Under the pieces are notes generated by a model that saw nothing but the letters and a program-made list of their open reading frames with translations, had not been told where the DNA came from and ran no database searches. This document shows positions 60,808 to 64,000 of a DNA stretch of 64,000 nt, piece by piece. A program made the translations under genes and the position numbers. Location of the stretch: contig CAWDEY010000016.1 in the NCBI GenBank assembly GCA_963801505.1, positions 1 to 64,000 of the forward strand, given 5' to 3'. Numbering within the stretch: the stretch's first letter is position 1; the number at the start of each line of letters is the position of its first letter. The DNA is from JAOUFP01 sp963801505. Its GTDB lineage: Bacteria > Nitrospirota > Thermodesulfovibrionia > Thermodesulfovibrionales > UBA6898.

Positions 60808-60836
60808 TGATATATCAGGAGTCTCCTGATATATCA
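60808..60836 (-). promoter_or_regulatory. 29-bp palindromic enhancer-type site, copy C
   Basis: Identical to copy B (TGATATATCAGGAG, one base, CTCCTGATATATCA), centred 120 bp upstream of promoter C. The block TGATAACATTGAAATTTCAG is again between them, though the surrounding bases have diverged. Confidence 0.8.
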
Positions 60837-61074
60837 GGCATTTTTTTATTTCTTTGGATACATTTTCCGGATGGGTCGATTAAGGTTTGAATTGACTGTG
60901 CCTCTTCAATAAAATGCGACAGCACAATCGGGGCAAGGATTGACATGGGCAGAATTGACATCAGGGTATGATGGGCCACAGCGCCCGGCCAGCAGCAGCC
61001 CCTGATTGCGTTTGATACTGAGAAATACCCTCAGCAGGAAGCTGAAAAGCCGGTCGGGGCTTTTATTCTCCTGT
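60837..61074. other. Non-coding or decayed region after palindrome C
   Basis: The first ~20 bases (TTTATTTCTTTGGAT) resemble the end of the sigma-54 activator gene, as expected if cassette C was copied like cassette B. The rest has a minus-strand frame ending CPDCAVAFY that matches nothing I know. I see no supported gene. Confidence 0.4.
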
Positions 61075-61165
61075 CCCGGATTCCTCATGCTCGACAGCAG
61101 ATGATGCTGCCCTTTTGAAATTCTTCGATGACTTCATCGGCAGAGACGGATGAACCTTCATCACA
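61075..61165 (-). pseudogene. Remnant of the AAA-ATPase gene 3' end
   Basis: CTTTTGAAATTCTTCGATGA and CTTCATCGGCAGAGACGGATG match the last codons of the intact AAA gene (58253-58330: CTTTTGAAATGCTTCAATGA, CTTCATCGGCCAGCGACGGG). Only about 80 bases remain. Confidence 0.65.
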
Positions 61166-61233
61166 AGAAGAAGCCCTTTGATCCGGGTAATGTCTGGGGC
61201 ATAACCGACCATAAAGTATGTCCTCATAGACTC

Positions 61234-62490
61234 TTAATCGTTCTTCTTGTCATCAACGGGCGCCTCTGGGGGCACAGGGGGGTCGACTTCTGCCTTTTTT
61301 CGCTCGCCCGACATTTCTACTGCAATGGCCGCAGCCTCCTGAGCCGGCATGCCTTCTGTGCGGCGCTCGTACTCCTGTTCGCCCTGGTCGTCCCTTTTTT
61401 TCAGTTCCGCATCCTCACCGAGCTCTATCTCTCCCGGCAGCTCCACGCGCAGTTCCTCGATGAGCATCAGTATAGCTGCCGCGACAGGTAGTGCGAGGAG
61501 AGCCCCCGCGATTCCCAGCAGCGTTGCCCCCACGATGAGCGAAAAAAGCACGACAGAAGACGGGAGTCGCAGCGCGCGACCGTAGACCACAGGCACGATC
61601 ACGCGGCTTTCGAACTCCTCGTAGACAAGCATCAGCACGAGAACGATCATGGTGATGACCGGGCCTTTGGCAAGCGCCGCCACAATCGCGGGGCCCATCG
61701 TGAGGAAAATGCCGATATACGGCAACACGTCCGCGACGCCGCCAAACACCGAGATCGCCAAGGCATTTGGCACACCACAGGCAACCAGAAGAATGAACAT
61801 AAAGACAGCCATGAACGCGCTCGTCAGGGCCTGTCCGCGGATATATCCGCCCACAATGGTCTCCAGGTTCATCATGACTCGGGAAAGCCGGATGTGGTGC
61901 GAGCGGGGCACGATTGCGAAAAGGCCTCCGCGCAGGCGGTCCCGGTCGATCATCATATAAAGCGCCAGGAAGATGGAGCCCAGGCTGTAAGCGATGACCT
62001 CAAGAACGGCTGTCGACATTGTAAATACCGTAGCACCGAAGGATTGCATCACCGCCCCGTATTGCATGGTGCGCAGGGACTCCGAGAGAGGGGCTGTCAG
62101 ACGTGAACCGGCGAGAATAGACACGAGACGCGCCCGAAGTGCCGGCTCTTGCTCAATGAGGCTTGTCACCTGGGTCAATAACTCCGGGATCGTAAGGGTG
62201 ACGACCAGAAGGGTGACGACCAGAAGCGTTACAAAAACGACCGCAATGCTCCATCCGCGTCCCAAACGGCGCTCTTCGAGCCACGAGACCGCCGGGCCCA
62301 GCGTGCCGACGATGGCGAGCGCCGCGACGAGCACGAGAACGACCGGCAGGATACGGACCATCACCCATAAGCCTGCGACAACGACAATCAAAGTGAATAT
62401 GGTCGAGTAAGAGAGTTCAAAGCGCACTACTCTCCCTTGGGAGTGCCGATCTTTCGTCCGCAGCTCGTCGGATTTATGAGGCGGGATCAT
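61234..62490 (-). CDS. AI-2E family transporter
   Basis: About 418 residues with seven or eight membrane helices. LGPAVSWLEERRLGRGWSIA near the start, YGGYI-like TIVGGYIRGQALTSAFMAVF, and PYIGIFLTMGPAIVAALAKG are family features of AI-2E/TqsA-like permeases. A charged C-terminal tail (residues ~350-418) is rich in Glu/Lys/Pro. Start is uncertain: ATG 62490 is chosen, and a TTG at 62538 is possible. Neither has a good RBS. Substrate unknown. It could also be an ion or organic-anion exporter. Confidence 0.88.
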   Translation of the reverse strand: MIPPHKSDELRTKDRHSQGRVVRFELSYSTIFTLIVVVAGLWVMVRILPVVLVLVAALAIVGTLGPAVSWLEERRLGRGWSIAVVFVTLLVVTLLVVTLTIPELLTQVTSLIEQEPALRARLVSILAGSRLTAPLSESLRTMQYGAVMQSFGATVFTMSTAVLEVIAYSLGSIFLALYMMIDRDRLRGGLFAIVPRSHHIRLSRVMMNLETIVGGYIRGQALTSAFMAVFMFILLVACGVPNALAISVFGGVADVLPYIGIFLTMGPAIVAALAKGPVITMIVLVLMLVYEEFESRVIVPVVYGRALRLPSSVVLFSLIVGATLLGIAGALLALPVAAAILMLIEELRVELPGEIELGEDAELKKRDDQGEQEYERRTEGMPAQEAAAIAVEMSGERKKAEVDPPVPPEAPVDDKKND

Positions 62491-62637
62491 AGCGATACCC
62501 GTCCGTCGCCTGCTACTCTGCGCATGGGGAGTTCTCAAACCATGATAAGAGCTTCAATACATCTCTTTCTTTGTCAGATAATTCCAGTATCATAATTGCC
62601 GCCTTTTAAATAAAACATATCAAATCCATAGGAAAAG

Positions 62638-62760
62638 TCAATTAAGGTCCTTGTCCGAATCGTTATAACGGGAGGCACTGGCGCGGAACTCTTCAACGAT
62701 CTCGATGAAGGCATCGACAATCTCCGGGTAGAAGTGGGATGCCTTGCCGGTCTGGCCCAT
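62638..62760 (-). pseudogene. C-terminal fragment of an HD-GYP response regulator
   Basis: The minus strand reads GQTGKASHFYPEIVDAFIEI, then VEEFRASASRYNDSDKDLN and a stop. This matches the last ~40 residues of RpfG-type HD-GYP response regulators (HFDPxxVDAF, FRxIAxxxxDSD). The rest is missing. It lies in a 511-base gap upstream of the AI-2E transporter gene, which has no other supported gene. Confidence 0.6.
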
Positions 62761-63001
62761 CTCCGTCCTGTTCGTCTACAACCATAATAGAGCAAGTCTC
62801 CCTTCTGAGACTGCTTTTTATCTGAAACATTATGCGGGGGCCTGCATTGTACTGCCAGCATTAGAGGCAAAGCCGGCCCGTGGCATCACTGTTTAATTTC
62901 GTTTTCTCTTTTGCTGCGTTCTTAAAACATTCTGCCGAATAAAAGGATGTGAGGATGAGATATGCAAGCGGGGAGAGCCTCCCCGCCTGCGATGCTGCGT
63001 G

Positions 63002-63568
63002 TTAATCGGTCTTTATCTTTGTGAACTTTGCGCCTTTTATGGAGACTCCGGCCATCAGCCCCTTCTGATCAATTACGAAGCCCAGGACAGGATGCTGACT
63101 CACCAGGGTACTGACCGGCGCGTCAACACCAGAGTCAACCAGGGTCACCTCGGCGTCAGCTCCTGCTTCCCAGCCTTCGCTGCTTTGGAACTTCTTCAGC
63201 GCCTCTTCTGTAGCAAAAATAATTATCATGTCAGACTTCTCAGCGCCGATCTGCCAACCTACTGATCCCGCGGCCAGGCTGTAATAGTCAACCGTCGTGC
63301 CTCCAATCTTCAAAGCACCCTGACCATATTGGCCACCAATAACGAATGCGGCTTTGGTGACGTTAGGTATGACGAGCACTCCCTTTGCCACTTTTAGGTA
63401 ATCATTAGCACCCTTTACATCCTTGTTAAACCTGTCCATTGCTGCGTTGACACTTTCGTCAATCTCTCCCTTTGACTTGGCGTAGGAAACATTAGCCAGC
63501 AGTCCAAAGACCAGCATAAAGCAGAAAATCAACCCCAATTTTTTGAATAATACTCTCTGAATCTTCAT
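63002..63568 (-). CDS. SYLF/Ysc84-type lipid-binding exported protein
   Basis: A 188-residue exported protein. The signal peptide ends about residue 30 (FGLLANVSYA). The SYLF domain shows AKGVLVIPNVTKAAFVIGGQ, YSLAAGSVGWQIGAEKSDMI and GWEAGADAEVTLVDSG. SYLF domains bind phosphoinositides or other lipids. In Gram-negative bacteria they lie in the periplasm with unknown function. An inositol-lipid pathway is encoded at 3.4-5.1 kb, a possible but unproven link. Confidence 0.9.
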   Translation of the reverse strand: MKIQRVLFKKLGLIFCFMLVFGLLANVSYAKSKGEIDESVNAAMDRFNKDVKGANDYLKVAKGVLVIPNVTKAAFVIGGQYGQGALKIGGTTVDYYSLAAGSVGWQIGAEKSDMIIIFATEEALKKFQSSEGWEAGADAEVTLVDSGVDAPVSTLVSQHPVLGFVIDQKGLMAGVSIKGAKFTKIKTD

Positions 63569-63736
63569 CGTGTAATTCCTCCTCTTTTGATATTAATATT
63601 GGTCGCCAAAATGACGACCTGCCCGCATGAGCAAAGATTTTTTCTGAATTATTTGCGCTGACATTTTTTTATGCTGTTGCTCTCCTTTCTGTTAATAAAT
63701 TTCAGTGCGCGCCTGAAACTCCACAGTTAATTTCTT

Positions 63737-63997
63737 TTATGCAACCTCCGGAGACTTTCCTATATTGCGTAAACTTGTTTTTCTGCCGGCATTTGCGAGC
63801 ATTCTGAACATGGCAAGCTGTTTGATATAACTGATCCCCGCAATCCCGGAGTAAAATTCGAATCCGTTGCCTTCAAAAAACTTCAGGCTTTGTTTCTTGC
63901 ACACAGGATTCCAGAGGTCCTCAATGGATTGCAGGATTATGGCCTCGGCAAGACTCCTGGCATGACTATTGGCAGTGAGGCCGGTTGTCTTGCTCAT
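63737..63997 (-). CDS. Frame formed by dispersed repeat fused to an unknown N-terminus
   Basis: An 86-residue frame. Residues 1-20 (MSKTTGLTANSHARSLAEAI) do not match the Sll1863-like start of the other copies. From LQSIEDLWNPVCKKQ onward it is the repeat, ending RNIGKSPEVA. It may continue beyond the window. Whether it is translated is unknown. Confidence 0.4.
   Translation of the reverse strand: MSKTTGLTANSHARSLAEAIILQSIEDLWNPVCKKQSLKFFEGNGFEFYSGIAGISYIKQLAMFRMLANAGRKTSLRNIGKSPEVA
63741..63935 (-). repeat. Dispersed ~190-bp repeat, copy 3
   Basis: Nearly identical to 25805-25974 and related to 59409-59572. The shared part ends at CAATGGATTGCAGG, after which each copy has different flanking DNA. 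At the other end copies 2 and 3 extend further (CTTCCGGCGAC / CCTCCGGAGAC). Confidence 0.85.
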
Positions 63998-64000
63998 TTG

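Overview
The window looks like a bacterial chromosome from a Gram-negative anaerobe or facultative anaerobe, probably Nitrospirota or a deltaproteobacterial lineage. That placement is inferred from gene content: an outer-membrane Mla system, TatBC, ClpC, HD-GYP and HEAT-repeat signalling proteins, inositol-phospholipid genes, and many small stress-associated membrane proteins. No rRNA or other strong lineage marker is present.

Positions 1-1942 hold the 3' part of a group II intron with its reverse transcriptase/maturase. Positions 1994-25705 are an AT-rich, compact core region. It contains a tRNA nucleotidyltransferase, tRNA-Gly(CCC), an inositol-lipid gene pair, malate dehydrogenase, a long NDK-like protein, clpC, a TlpA-like thioredoxin, proB-obg, rpmA-rplU, an HD-GYP/HEAT-repeat pair with tatC/tatB, trxA, and the classic ffh-rpsP-khpA-rimM-trmD-rplS-rnhB cluster followed by a DtxR-type regulator.

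From about 25.8 kb to the end the character changes. Nearly all genes are on the minus strand, G+C is higher, and the region is full of small envelope and stress proteins (BON, lmo0937, Thivi_2564, CsbD, DUF3309, OmpA-like, Usp, SYLF) mixed with gene remnants and dispersed repeats. A PAS-containing sigma-54 activator overlaps a CheB-CheR-PAS fusion gene at 31-36 kb, followed upstream by an mla operon (36-40 kb). In that operon the ATPase carries a C-terminal degenerate GGDEF-like domain. A carbohydrate block at 44-56 kb encodes glycogen phosphorylase and acetate kinase (both frameshifted as read here), a HAD phosphatase, an intact phosphoketolase, a GNAT/acyl-CoA synthetase fusion and a GH13 branching-type enzyme. 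Together these would convert glycogen to acetyl-phosphate, acetate or acetyl-CoA.

The most notable structure is a regulatory cassette present three times (31.0, 40.9 and 60.8 kb). Each copy has a 29-bp nested palindrome, a conserved middle block, and a sigma-54 -24/-12 promoter at a nearly constant distance (about 120-123 bp), and each reads into a different small minus-strand gene. The first palindrome overlaps the stop codon of the sigma-54 activator gene, and the second copy still carries a decayed 3' end of that activator. This suggests a sigma-54 stress regulon that spread by local duplication. The other main leads are the MlaF-GGDEF fusion, a roughly 170-bp dispersed repeat fused to stress genes, duplicated BON leader cassettes, and a FecR/DUF6600 gene broken at a TG tract and within 69-bp tandem repeats.
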